From: Streptomyces sp. GS7
Lineage (GTDB): Bacteria > Actinomycetota > Actinomycetes > Streptomycetales > Streptomycetaceae
Length of the DNA stretch: 64,000 bases
Direction: 5' to 3'
Assembly (NCBI RefSeq): GCF_009834125.1
Contig: NZ_CP047146.1
Location: 4,643,501 to 4,707,500, forward strand
Shown here: piece after piece, positions 50,696 to 58,919 of the stretch
Layout of the letters: each line of letters opens with the position of its first letter
Position numbering within the stretch: the stretch's first letter is position 1
The notes under the pieces: generated by a model
The model's input: the letters and a program-made list of their open reading frames with translations, nothing else
Databases searched by the model: none
Told to the model about the DNA's origin: nothing
Program-made: the position numbers and the translations under genes

Positions 50696-51192
50696 CATAT
50701 CCCGACGGTTGGCAGTCCCCTCTTCCCTGGACTCCGCCCGCTGCTCGCCGAACTTCGATGGCAGTTCCGCGGAGGGAAGCGACCACGACCACGTTCGAAG
50801 CAATTGAGGATCGCCACGCCGCGCTGCTCCAGGAGATGCGCCGACCGCGTGGTGCACGGCCCCCGAGTGCCGTCGACGGCTCTGGGAGCAGTCAGGAAGC
50901 CGACGCCAAGATCCGGACCATACACGGACCAGCTCTCCTCCAACGCCTATCACAACCACCGTTCCAGCAGGTCAACACCGCCATGAGCGCTGTACCACCA
51001 GCAGACCAAGAACCTGCTGATCGGATGGTGCTGGTGCGGCTATCCAGCCCGAAGAGGTGTTCGTCCGCGGCGACCACTACGCGCTCACGCCTGACGACGA
51101 TCACCGAGCGTGCCTGCGGCATTGGCGGCTCCCACACCTCGATTCCGGCCGTGAACGTGCAGGTGGCTGGGGAGAATCTGGGGAGAATCTAA
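50696..51192. other. Unassigned segment between IS copies
   Basis: No recognisable gene. A plus-strand run reads TKNLLIGWCWCGYPA then, with shift, EEVFVRGDHYALTPDDDH, which may be a gene remnant. Near the end GGCTGGGGAGAATCTGGGGAGAATC contains tandem TGGGGAGAATC units; a third lies beyond IS copy 3 at 52130. Confidence 0.4.
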
Positions 51193-52110
51193 GGATTCCT
51201 AGCAAAATGAGGTTTTCAGGCGTCGCCAGCAGATGATGCTGCAGCCGAGGATGAGGAAAGCTTCGTGGAGGTCTTCTCTGATCTCCCAGCGGATGCGCAG
51301 GCGCCGGAACCAGTGCAGGAGGGCGAAGGCTGCTTCGGCGACCCATCGGTGAATGCCCAGACCGGAGCCGTGCTGGGTGCCGCGGCGGGCGATGAGGGGG
51401 CGGATGCCCACCTCGCGCAGTTCGCGGCGGTAGGTGTCGGAGTCGTAGGCGCGGTCGGCGAACAGAGCGTCGGGGCGCTTTCGGGGGCGCCCCCGCTTGC
51501 CTTTGACGGCCGGTATGGCGTGGACCAGCGGCATGAGCTGGGTGACGTCGTGGCGGTTTCCGCCTGTGAGCGTGGCCGCCAGCGGGATGCCGTGCGCTTC
51601 GGTGATCACGTGGTGCTTGCTGCCTGTCTTTCCCCGATCCACCGGTGAGGGCCCGGTCTTCGCGCCGCCCTTCATCGCCCGCAGATGGGAGCCGTCGACC
51701 GCGGCCCGGGAGAAGTCCAGCAGCCCGGCCGCACGTAGCTCGGCCAGCAGCAGTTCGTGAAGAGCCTGCCACACCCCGGCCTGATGCCAGTCGCGCAGCC
51801 TGCGCCAGCACGTGCTGCCCGAGCCGTATCCCAGCTCCTGGGGCAGGAACTCCCAAGGGATGCCGGTGTACAGCACGAACAGGATCCCGCTCAGCACCCG
51901 CCGGTCATCGAGCCGTTTGCGACCCGGATACCTCACGCGGCGCTCAATCACCGGCAGCAGCCCGGCAATCCGCTCCCACAACCCGTCCTCGACTTCCCAC
52001 GGCCTCCGCTGCACCATGCCCAACGCCCCCACCACAACACCAGACAGAGGCACAACACCGGCTGACGGCCTGTCATTCCAAGGCAGTACAGCTCATTTTG
52101 CTAGGAGTCC
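51193..52110 (-). mobile_element. 918-bp IS5-family element, copy 3
   Basis: Same ends as copies 1 and 2, flanked by TAA on both sides (51190-51192, 52111-52113). Inserted between TGGGGAGAATC repeats. Confidence 0.92.
51199..52053 (-). CDS. IS5-family transposase (918-bp IS, copy 3)
   Basis: 284 residues, identical in translation to the other two copies, so this IS has multiplied recently in the region. All catalytic motifs are intact. Confidence 0.9.
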   Translation of the reverse strand: MPLSGVVVGALGMVQRRPWEVEDGLWERIAGLLPVIERRVRYPGRKRLDDRRVLSGILFVLYTGIPWEFLPQELGYGSGSTCWRRLRDWHQAGVWQALHELLLAELRAAGLLDFSRAAVDGSHLRAMKGGAKTGPSPVDRGKTGSKHHVITEAHGIPLAATLTGGNRHDVTQLMPLVHAIPAVKGKRGRPRKRPDALFADRAYDSDTYRRELREVGIRPLIARRGTQHGSGLGIHRWVAEAAFALLHWFRRLRIRWEIREDLHEAFLILGCSIICWRRLKTSFC

Positions 52111-52494
52111 TAAGCCCTTGGGGAGCGCATGGGGAGAATCCGCTGCATAACCCGGCACGAGCCTGAAAGACGGTGAAAGGCTCATTCGCGCAAGTCAGCG
52201 ACCTACTGACGCGCAACATCGCAGGTCAAGGGCGGTGCCTGGACAACTCCATGATGTACGTACTGAGATTGACGGTCTGTACGTGACCCCCGATCTCGGC
52301 GGTGCCTACGAGTCTGCACGGTGGCAATCAACGCTGCGGATTTCTTGCCGAACGGCTGGTCTTCATCCGACGTACTGCGGGCAGCGGGTACGGCGCGGGC
52401 CCCACGTTCACTCGCCACACTATTGGCCTCCCCGCTGACCTGGGCTAACGTCAGCCCGACCGATACCACTTTCCTCAGAACTTCGCAGGGGCTA
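52111..52494. other. Unassigned segment between IS copies
   Basis: No supported gene. It contains TGGGGAGAATC (52130) and a CATCGCAGGTCA variant (52217) of the motif seen elsewhere. A frame from 52321 (INAADFLPNGWSSSDVLRAAG) is protein-like but short and unrecognised. Confidence 0.4.
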
Positions 52495-53360
52495 AGGGCT
52501 GTCCCGTAAATGATCTAGGGCATGCTCGATGACCTGTGCCTTCTCGTCACCCGGCGAGGGTCAGGTTGTACAGGCGGGCTATGCCGAGCATGGCGTGGTG
52601 GACGCCGTTGCCTTTGAGGCGGCAGTCGCGGAGGATCTTCCAGCTCTTCATGCGGGCGAAGGCATGCTCGACGCGGGCGCGGACTTTGCGGTGCGAGGTG
52701 TTGTGTTCCTCTTTCCAGGCCGGGAGTTCAGCCTGGCCTGGCTCGCGACGGTGCGGGATGACCAGGCCGGTTCCTCGGTATCCGCCGTCCGCGATGACGG
52801 TGGTCTGGCCGACAGCGTCCTTGGCGCCGGACAGCTCCCACGCTTGCAGTCGTTGCGGTTGCCGGGCAGAGGCCGGCCGACGGCGACGACGAGCCGGGAG
52901 TCGGCGTCGATGACGACTTGGTGGTTGGTGGAGTACCGGTAGTTCTTCGACTGCTCGGCGACGGTGTGGTCGCGTGTGGGGACCAGGGTGCCGTCCACGA
53001 TCAGCACGGCGTCCTTGCGGAACCGCTTGCGCTGCTGGAGCGCGAGCGAGGGGCCGAGGTGGTCGACGATGCGGTCGGCAGCTGACTTCGACACCCCGAA
53101 CAAGGGGGCGAGTTGACGCAGGGTGAGGTTAGTGCGCCAGTACGCGGCGACCAGCAGGACCCGGCCCTCCAGCGGCAGGCTCCAGGGCCGACCCTTGCGG
53201 ACCGGGTCCGCGCCCTCGCGACGCAAGGCGTTGATCAGTTTGCCGAACTGCCGCGGACTCAGCCCGGTGAACGGGGCTATCCAGGACGGCTCCGAAGCCG
53301 TGATCACACCAGACACAGCAAGATCATCTCACCTGTGACCAGCAGTTACGGGACAGCCCT
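52495..53360 (-). mobile_element. 866-bp IS5-family element, copy C
   Basis: Same ends as A and B; opposite orientation to B. Inserted in a GCTAGC whose CTAG is the left flank of IS701-like copy 2 (TA at 52493-52494 and 53361-53362). Confidence 0.92.
52547..53316 (-). CDS. IS5-family transposase, two overlapping frames (copy C)
   Basis: Same protein as copy B, including the frame break after NDCK. Sharing the break in three insertions supports programmed frameshifting or trans-complementation. Confidence 0.8.
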
Positions 53361-53363
53361 TAG

Positions 53364-54967
53364 CTTGATCTTTAACCTTTGCGGCGGGGTCGTGGGGTTG
53401 TTGATTTCTTCGTTCGTCGTTTCGTTTTGTCTGTTTTGCGGACTGTGTGGACGTCGTGGCGGGGTGTGGGGTGGGTGTTCTTGCGGCCGGGTGGTCGGCC
53501 TGGGCCGGGGCGGGAGGGTTTCGGTGCTTCGGCGGGGCAGAGGGTCTTCGGGCGGAGGTGCCTGAAGTCGCGGCGGACTCGGGCAGGGGTGAGTTTGTAG
53601 GGCTCTGCTGGTCGTTCCCAGGGCCGCCGCAGGTCGGCCGCCAGTGGCCGGGCAAGGCGGAGTTGGGTGTATGCGGCGAGGATGAGCCAGGTCCACCGGT
53701 CGGCGGCTTCGGGGGTGCGGATCTTGGGGCGGGTCCAGCCGAGGGTCTGTTTGAACAGCCGAAAGGTGTGCTCGATGTCGAAGCGTCGCAGGAAGGTCTG
53801 CCAGAGCAGGTCGACCTGAGTGGGGGTGGCGTCGGTGCCCGACCACCACAGCCACACCGGTTTCGGGATGGCGCCGCTGGGCAGGTGCTCGACCTGCAGG
53901 TGGATCACAGTTCCCTCGATGACCGGGAGGGTTCCCAGTTCGGCGACCCAGGCGGAACGGTGTGTCAGCCGTGGGTGGAGACGGTCCCATGCCTGGGCGG
54001 TGGCGGTGCCGTACAGACGGGTCTGCGTGACGGTCTGCGCGTTTGGGATGTCCCAGGTGGACTGGTCGCCGAAGGCGAACTCGCCGCCGTGACGCGGCGG
54101 GCGGCCTATCGTATGGGGCTTTCGCGGTGGGGCGGCACGACGCAGGACGCGGTCCGAACGCATCCGGCCCAGCACCTGCACCGGCAGATCCTTGAGCAGG
54201 AATGCCAGGCGGGGCACGTCGTATCCGGCATCCACGACGATGAGGATCTCGGGGTCGCCGCCTTTCCACTGCCCTGCCTCCATCAGCCGGCCGACCAACT
54301 CGCGCATCTGTCTGGCGGTGACGGTGGCGTCGTCGTCGCCCGGTGCCAGTCGGAGCGCGTCCAGTGGCGCGGTCCACGAGCTGCGGCCCGTCTCCAGCGC
54401 GCAGATCACCGAGTACGGCCAACCCGGAACGGGAATGTGCTGGTCTTTGCCGCGGCCGTAGGTGTGGCACAGGATCCGCTGCGGTGAGGTGTGTGCGTTG
54501 GGCCGCAGCCAGCAGGTGATGTCGGCGGCCAGCACCAGCCGGCCGTCCGCAGCCCGTGGCAGAGGTACTGCGGCCACTGCCCGCCGCAGCCGGCCGATGT
54601 CCATCCGGCCGGCGGCCAAGGCGTCGTAGAGGCCACCGTGCCCGCGGCGATGTTCCCCCACCAGCGACAACTCAACCAGAGAACGGACCGGGCCGTCCGC
54701 ACTCAGCACGGCATCGGCCAACTCGAACTGTGCGTCCGCACGCCTGGTCAGACAGGAGTAGAACTCGCCTCGGAAGCGTGACAGTTCTGCGAACTGCCCA
54801 TGTTCAACGGCGTGATGCGACAGACTCATCCTTACGGCCTTCGTGCTGAGTGTGTGCGTTCCTTGGTCGGAGCACATGATCAGCCGAAGGCCGCCTTCAC
54901 GTCCGCTGAACTGCGAAAACGCTGATCAAGTTCGAAGCACATTCGAGACTGGATCTTAAAAAACAAG
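53364..54967 (-). mobile_element. 1604-bp IS701-like element, copy 2
   Basis: Same orientation and length as 33164-34767. Left flank CTAG (split by IS copy C), right flank TTAG (54968-54971). Confidence 0.88.
53372..54877 (-). CDS. IS701-like transposase, copy 2
   Basis: 501 residues, intact, one visible residue change from copy 1 (HGQFAELSRF). DDE motifs as in copy 1. Together the two copies bracket a ~17-kb segment and give long direct repeats for recombination. Confidence 0.88.
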   Translation of the reverse strand: MCSDQGTHTLSTKAVRMSLSHHAVEHGQFAELSRFRGEFYSCLTRRADAQFELADAVLSADGPVRSLVELSLVGEHRRGHGGLYDALAAGRMDIGRLRRAVAAVPLPRAADGRLVLAADITCWLRPNAHTSPQRILCHTYGRGKDQHIPVPGWPYSVICALETGRSSWTAPLDALRLAPGDDDATVTARQMRELVGRLMEAGQWKGGDPEILIVVDAGYDVPRLAFLLKDLPVQVLGRMRSDRVLRRAAPPRKPHTIGRPPRHGGEFAFGDQSTWDIPNAQTVTQTRLYGTATAQAWDRLHPRLTHRSAWVAELGTLPVIEGTVIHLQVEHLPSGAIPKPVWLWWSGTDATPTQVDLLWQTFLRRFDIEHTFRLFKQTLGWTRPKIRTPEAADRWTWLILAAYTQLRLARPLAADLRRPWERPAEPYKLTPARVRRDFRHLRPKTLCPAEAPKPSRPGPGRPPGRKNTHPTPRHDVHTVRKTDKTKRRTKKSTTPRPRRKG

Positions 54968-55566
54968 TTAGGTTCGCCGTCCCCTCGGCGGAAATGGTCG
55001 ACACCCAGGCGATCGACCGCAGCACCACCGTCGCGGTCCGCGTCGTGCAGCGCGGCCGGCACAGCAACCAGTAGAACTCATTGCGGGACATGTCAGCACG
55101 GTCAAAGTCGGTGCGCATGGTGATCAGTGTCCACACGGGCGGCGGCGGATCCACGGCACCGCAAATGCCCTGAGTTCAGTGGAAAGTGCCCGGTATCGGA
55201 GCCACCGGGCGCCAGGAGCCGAACACCGTGACAACCGCAGCACTCACCGTCTGGGAGGACTTCGACGTCATCGCGCACGCCCGCGACGGACGGGTCGCCG
55301 CGTCCGACGCGGCCTCGCGTCTCGCTGAAGCGGCTGGAAGCCGTTGCCGGGCTCTGAATCAGCCCTTCTCCACCCAGAGTCCGCCAGCAACTCGCCCGGC
55401 CATGCAAACTCGTGAACCGGGCCGCGTAGCCCCATCTCTGTGAAGAACGGCGACCAATCGTAGATCTTCGTGCCAACCACGGCGTCCAGGTCAGTCATCC
55501 GCAGGCGGAGACAGGAGACGGGGGGAGGACTGCGCCAGCTGGTTGGGGCGCCGGTGGCTGCGGTGA
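54968..55566. other. Unassigned region with gene scraps
   Basis: Short protein-like runs occur on both strands: plus VTTAALTVWEDFDVIAHARDG (from 55228) and minus MTDLDAVVGTKIYDWSPFF (from 55498). None is long or recognisable, and they overlap, so they are probably remnants. Confidence 0.4.
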
Positions 55567-55680
55567 GTGAACGTCCTCGTGGCCGACCACTGCGAGTTTC
55601 CCCGTGGGCTGTGGGCGTGCCACAACCACTACGACTGCACCACCGCCCGCGAGGTCGGCATGCACTCCGGGCTGAACTGA
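55567..55680 (+). CDS. Small unrecognised ORF or C-terminal remnant
   Basis: 37 residues beginning VNVLVADHCEFPRGLW, with two Cys and two His in ACHNHYDC, ending GMHSGLN. It stops exactly where the third TCAGCAT repeat begins. It looks like the C-terminal piece of a mobile-element protein, but I cannot name it. Confidence 0.3.
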   Translation: MNVLVADHCEFPRGLWACHNHYDCTTAREVGMHSGLN

Positions 55681-55745
55681 CTGACCTTCAGGTAAGTCAG
55701 CATGGGGTCAGCATGAGTCCGACCAGAGGTTGTCACACATGACTG
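55678..55745. repeat. Dispersed TCAGCAT repeat, copy 3 (short)
   Basis: TGACTGACCTTCAGGTAAG, TCAGCATGGGGTCAGCATGAG, CCAGAGGTTGTCACACATG: same order as copies 1 and 2, but the hairpin's second arm is missing. From 55746 to 55871 nothing is seen. Confidence 0.65.
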
Positions 55746-55871
55746 AACACGCGACCCGCAGGGTGCTCCCGGAGTCACCGTTTTGAAGCACGGCTGGCCA
55801 CTCAGGGCCGCACAGCCCGGCTGGTGGCGGACGCACGCGTCGCTGATCCACTGACGACTCATAGCAGCAGT

Positions 55872-56861
55872 TCAGCGCACACGTCCGCGTGGTTTCAAAG
55901 ATCCGTTCGGCAGCTCGGGGGCGGGTAGTCGATCGCCGTCGTAGCCCTTCACTTCGCCGAAGCGCGCACCATCCGCACCATTCATCCAGGCCGAACGGGC
56001 CTCCACGATATCCTGGTGCGACCGCCCCACGAAGTTCCACCACATGACGATCTCCTCCTCGAAGGGAGTTCCGCCAAGCAGGACCATCCGTGCGATGTCG
56101 TCCGAATCGTTCGTCAGCATCAGCGCGTCGCTGCCCGGACGGGCGTAGCCCAGCTCCGCGGGGGCGACCAGGGTGTCGCCCAGGCGTACGTCGCCCTGGT
56201 CGACCAGGAGGCCGTGCTCGAAGCCGGGGTCCACGGCAAGCGTGACGGTCGCGCGGGGCCGGAGGAGGATCTCGGCGCCGACCAGGGGGGTGAAGGTCCG
56301 CACCGGCGAGACATCGCCGGCCAGGGACCCCAGGAAAACCCTGATCTCGGCCCCGTCGATCCGCACGGGCTCGGGGGCGTGGTGCTGGAAGGCCCGTTCG
56401 GCGTTGCGGTGCTCCTCCGGCAGCGCCACCCACAGCTGGACACCGTGCAGGATGGTGGTCCGCGGCGTGGACACCTCGGAGTGGCAAATACCGAATCCGC
56501 CCGTCATGAGGTTCAGCTCGCCTGGCCGTACGTAGGCGTGGCTGCCCAGGCTGTCACGGTGCTCGATCTCCCCGCCGAACAGCCAGCTCACCGTCTGCAG
56601 CCCGGTGTGCGGATGCGGGGCCACATCCATGCCACCCGTCAGCGAAACGTCATCGGGACCGTAGTGATCAGCGAAGCACCACGCGCCGATCAGGGTCCGG
56701 GCGCGCTGCGGCAGTGTCCGCCGCACGGTCATCGCCCGGGGGCCGCCGAGGGGCACCTTGCGGGCAGTCAGTACATCCACCCGTGCCGCCTCGGCCGGCC
56801 GCTCGCCGGCCGCCGCGGCGCCGCATCGCATTTCCATGGGTTTCGTTTCGAGATTGCTCAC
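55872..56861 (-). CDS. Pirin family protein
   Basis: 329 residues, double cupin. The N-terminal metal site is visible as DVAPHPHTGLQTVSWLF and GICHSEVS (His-His-His-Glu). The C-terminal cupin contains LLVDQGDVRLG and MVLLGGTPFEEEIVMWWNFVGRSH. Bacterial pirins include quercetinases and regulators of stress and metabolism; the substrate cannot be told. The longest start is GTG 56861, without a clear RBS; the first ~25 residues are not conserved-looking. Confidence 0.9.
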   Translation of the reverse strand: MSNLETKPMEMRCGAAAAGERPAEAARVDVLTARKVPLGGPRAMTVRRTLPQRARTLIGAWCFADHYGPDDVSLTGGMDVAPHPHTGLQTVSWLFGGEIEHRDSLGSHAYVRPGELNLMTGGFGICHSEVSTPRTTILHGVQLWVALPEEHRNAERAFQHHAPEPVRIDGAEIRVFLGSLAGDVSPVRTFTPLVGAEILLRPRATVTLAVDPGFEHGLLVDQGDVRLGDTLVAPAELGYARPGSDALMLTNDSDDIARMVLLGGTPFEEEIVMWWNFVGRSHQDIVEARSAWMNGADGARFGEVKGYDGDRLPAPELPNGSLKPRGRVR

Positions 56862-56958
56862 CGTGGACCGCCTCCCAACCCGAATCTTTCATGTTCAATT
56901 ATCGGCCGGATGGTGTGCGGTGGCACCAGCAGGTACCGCCACGGCTCCAGCCCCCTCC

Positions 56959-57037
56959 CACGCCTTGCAGTCGTTGCGGTTGCCAGGCGTAGGTCGGCCG
57001 ACCAGCACGATGAGCCGGGTGTCGGCGTCGATGACGC
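56959..57037 (-). pseudogene. Fragment of an IS5-type transposase
   Basis: Reads VIDADTRLIVLVGRPTPGNRNDCKA on the minus strand, homologous to VIDADSRLVVAVGRPLPGNRNDCK of the 866-bp IS transposase but diverged. A separate, older relic. Here the reading continues into KA rather than KR, so the parent lacked the base deletion seen in copies A-C. Confidence 0.65.
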
Positions 57038-57044
57038 CCCTGGC

Positions 57045-57130
57045 GCACTCGAACCACCCCAACCACACCGTCCAGCCCCGCGCGCTGCACTCCTACCTGT
57101 GCCGGCGCGACGCCAACGCCCGCCATCGCC
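57045..57130 (+). pseudogene. Transposase C-terminal scrap (IS630-like)
   Basis: Reads AHSNHPNHTVQPRALHSYLCRRDANARHRR, resembling the HPxVQPRALHAYLRWRNANARHP block seen at the C-terminus of some actinomycete IS630-type transposases. No other part is present. Confidence 0.5.
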
Positions 57131-57162
57131 GCGCAATCAGGCAACGCGGCCGGCGTTGCAGG

Positions 57163-57882
57163 TCAGCACCGGGCCCATGCCTCGGCGAGCAGGCTGTTCA
57201 CCGCTTCGGGCTGGTCACGATGCGGTGAGTGATCGGCGCCTGGTACCAGGACCAGTCAGGCGCCGATCCGGTCCGCTGTGAACTCGCCACAGGACATCAT
57301 GGCCTCGCCGATGAACGCGCGGTACTCAGCGTGCGCGGTCTCCCAGGTGCCGTTGACCACCAGCTTCGGGAAGTCGGCCCGCGCGAGCGCGGTCAACGGG
57401 ATCTTGGCGTCCCAGACCGGACGCTCGGCCATCCCCGAGGCGGCGGCGCGCAGCAGGTGCGGGGTGGACTCGGGCGACGGCAGGTCGTAGCCCTCAGTCG
57501 AGTACCGCAGGTACTCCTCGGGGCTCATCGGCTCACGCCGCTCGCCACATGCCGCCCGGATCCGGCCCAGCGCCTCCGCGACCGCTGGATGCTCCTCGGC
57601 CACGTGCAACGCGGACGGCTCGATCAGCGTCAGCGAGTGAACAACCTCCGGCCGGCGCGCTGCCGCGATCACCACACCCGCCGCGCCGGAGGAGTGACCC
57701 ACCAGGTGCGCGCCGGTGCCGAGTAGCGCCACGATGTCGTCTGCGTCCACCTCGTAGTCGCTGCGCTCGATGTCCGGACTGTCCCTGAAGCCGCGCCGGT
57801 CCATCAACTCCAGCCGGAAATGCTCAGCGAGCAGGCGCTGGCCGTGGAAGCAGTCGGCGCCCCAACTCATGGTGCCGTGCAC
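57163..57882 (-). pseudogene. Alpha/beta hydrolase with in-frame stop
   Basis: The minus strand reads HGTMSWGADCFHGQRLLAEHF, LVGHSSGAAGVVIAAA (nucleophile elbow), SLTLIEPSALHVAEEHP, FPKLVVNGTWETAH, then a TGA at 57256, and continues in frame LVLVPGADHSPHRDQPEAVNSLLAEAWARC to 57163. The catalytic His lies in GADHSPHR, after the stop, so the shortened protein would be inactive. The stop overlaps the motif CGTTGCAGGTCAG. The GTG at 57882 lacks the usual N-terminal residues. Confidence 0.7.
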
Positions 57883-58054
57883 AAGAAGCGCGGGGGGCGG
57901 CCGCCGATGCCTCGTCCTGCCACAACGTCAAAAAACTGGTTCGCGTCCCACGGCAGGGATCCCATGAGCAGTCAGGCATGCGTGGACACCTGCGCATCGA
58001 ACTCGCCAATGGTGAATGCGTCGAGGCTCTCAAGAACGTCTCGCCACGACCTCG

Positions 58055-58365
58055 GCAGCGATCAGCCGCTGGTCGGCCACAACGCCCCGGACTTCCGTCT
58101 GGAGGACGGCACTTGCCTCGCTGACCTGATGCAGGACGGACGAGGCGTCGTGCTCGACTTCAGCAGCGACCACCGCCTGCGGGATGCGGCGACGGGCTGG
58201 CAAAGCCGGCTGCGTTACGCGGCCGGGACGGCGAAGAACAACCTGGGACTGGGAGCCGTGCTCGTCCCACCGGACGGCATCGTCGCCTGGGCGGGTGAGC
58301 GCGACATCGACCGGAAGGCATTCGAGCGGGCCGGCGGCGAGTGGTTCGGCACTGCGGAAACCTGA
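58055..58365 (+). pseudogene. FAD-dependent monooxygenase, C-terminal fragment
   Basis: Reads PLVGHNAPDFRLEDGTCLADL, GRGVVLDFSSDH, LRYAAGTAKNNLGLGAVLVPPDGIVAWAGE, RAGGEWFG: the thioredoxin-like C-terminal domain of aromatic hydroxylases such as rifampicin monooxygenase relatives. The FAD and substrate domains are missing. The region 57883-58054 carries nothing recognisable. Confidence 0.75.
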
Positions 58366-58445
58366 GCCGGCGCCCGTTCCCCGGCGAACCTTCCCTTCCC
58401 CAACCCACCCTCCCCTTCTCCCAACCCACGTTTCAAGGAGCACAG

Positions 58446-58848
58446 TTGACGATCGCCCTCCGTCCGGGAACCACCGTGATGTTCACCGGAGATTCGATCA
58501 CCGACAGCCGGCGGCTGCAGAGCGAGGACGGCCTCGGGTTCGGCTACCCGCTGCGCGTCGCGGGCGAGTGGCACCTGCGGCACCCGGACCGGCCCGTGAC
58601 CTGGCTGAACACCGGGATCGGGGGCCACAAGGTGAGCGATCTGGAAGCCCGATGGCAAGCGGACGTGCTCGACGCGTCCCCGGACGTGGTGTCGATCCTC
58701 GTCGGCGTCAATGACATGGGCTGGCACACGATCGCCCCGGACGGCTACGTGATCCCCGCGGAGGGAGCACTGGGCTGCGGACGGCGTGCACCCGACGCCG
58801 GCCGGTCACGCCGCCCTCGCCGCTGCCTGGCTGCGTCTGGTGGCGTAA
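58446..58848 (+). pseudogene. SGNH/GDSL esterase with internal deletion
   Basis: TTG 58446 follows CAAGGAG. It begins TIALRPGTTVMFTGDSITDSRR (Ser block), then WLNTGIGGHKVSDLEARW (Gly block) and VVSILVGVNDMGWHT (Asn block). After YVIPAEG the frame is lost, and the C-terminal DGVHPTPAGHAALAAAWLRLVA (Asp-His block) follows at once in another frame, ending TAA 58846. About 70-80 residues are deleted. Confidence 0.8.
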
Positions 58849-58919
58849 GCGTGCCTCGCGATCGCCCGCGAGCTCGGAGATCGGAAGGAGCTTCGCCGGT
58901 CGACCCGCCGAAGGAAAAA

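Noticed and set aside
50512..51192. 226-residue plus-strand frame between IS copies
   Set aside because: Covers the hairpin repeat and unrelated scraps; no consistent protein features.
33164..54967. Simple composite transposon moved by the IS701-like pair
   Set aside because: The outer flanks (CTAA and TTAG) are not a matching direct duplication, so one-step composite transposition is not supported; the recombination model is kept only as a hypothesis.
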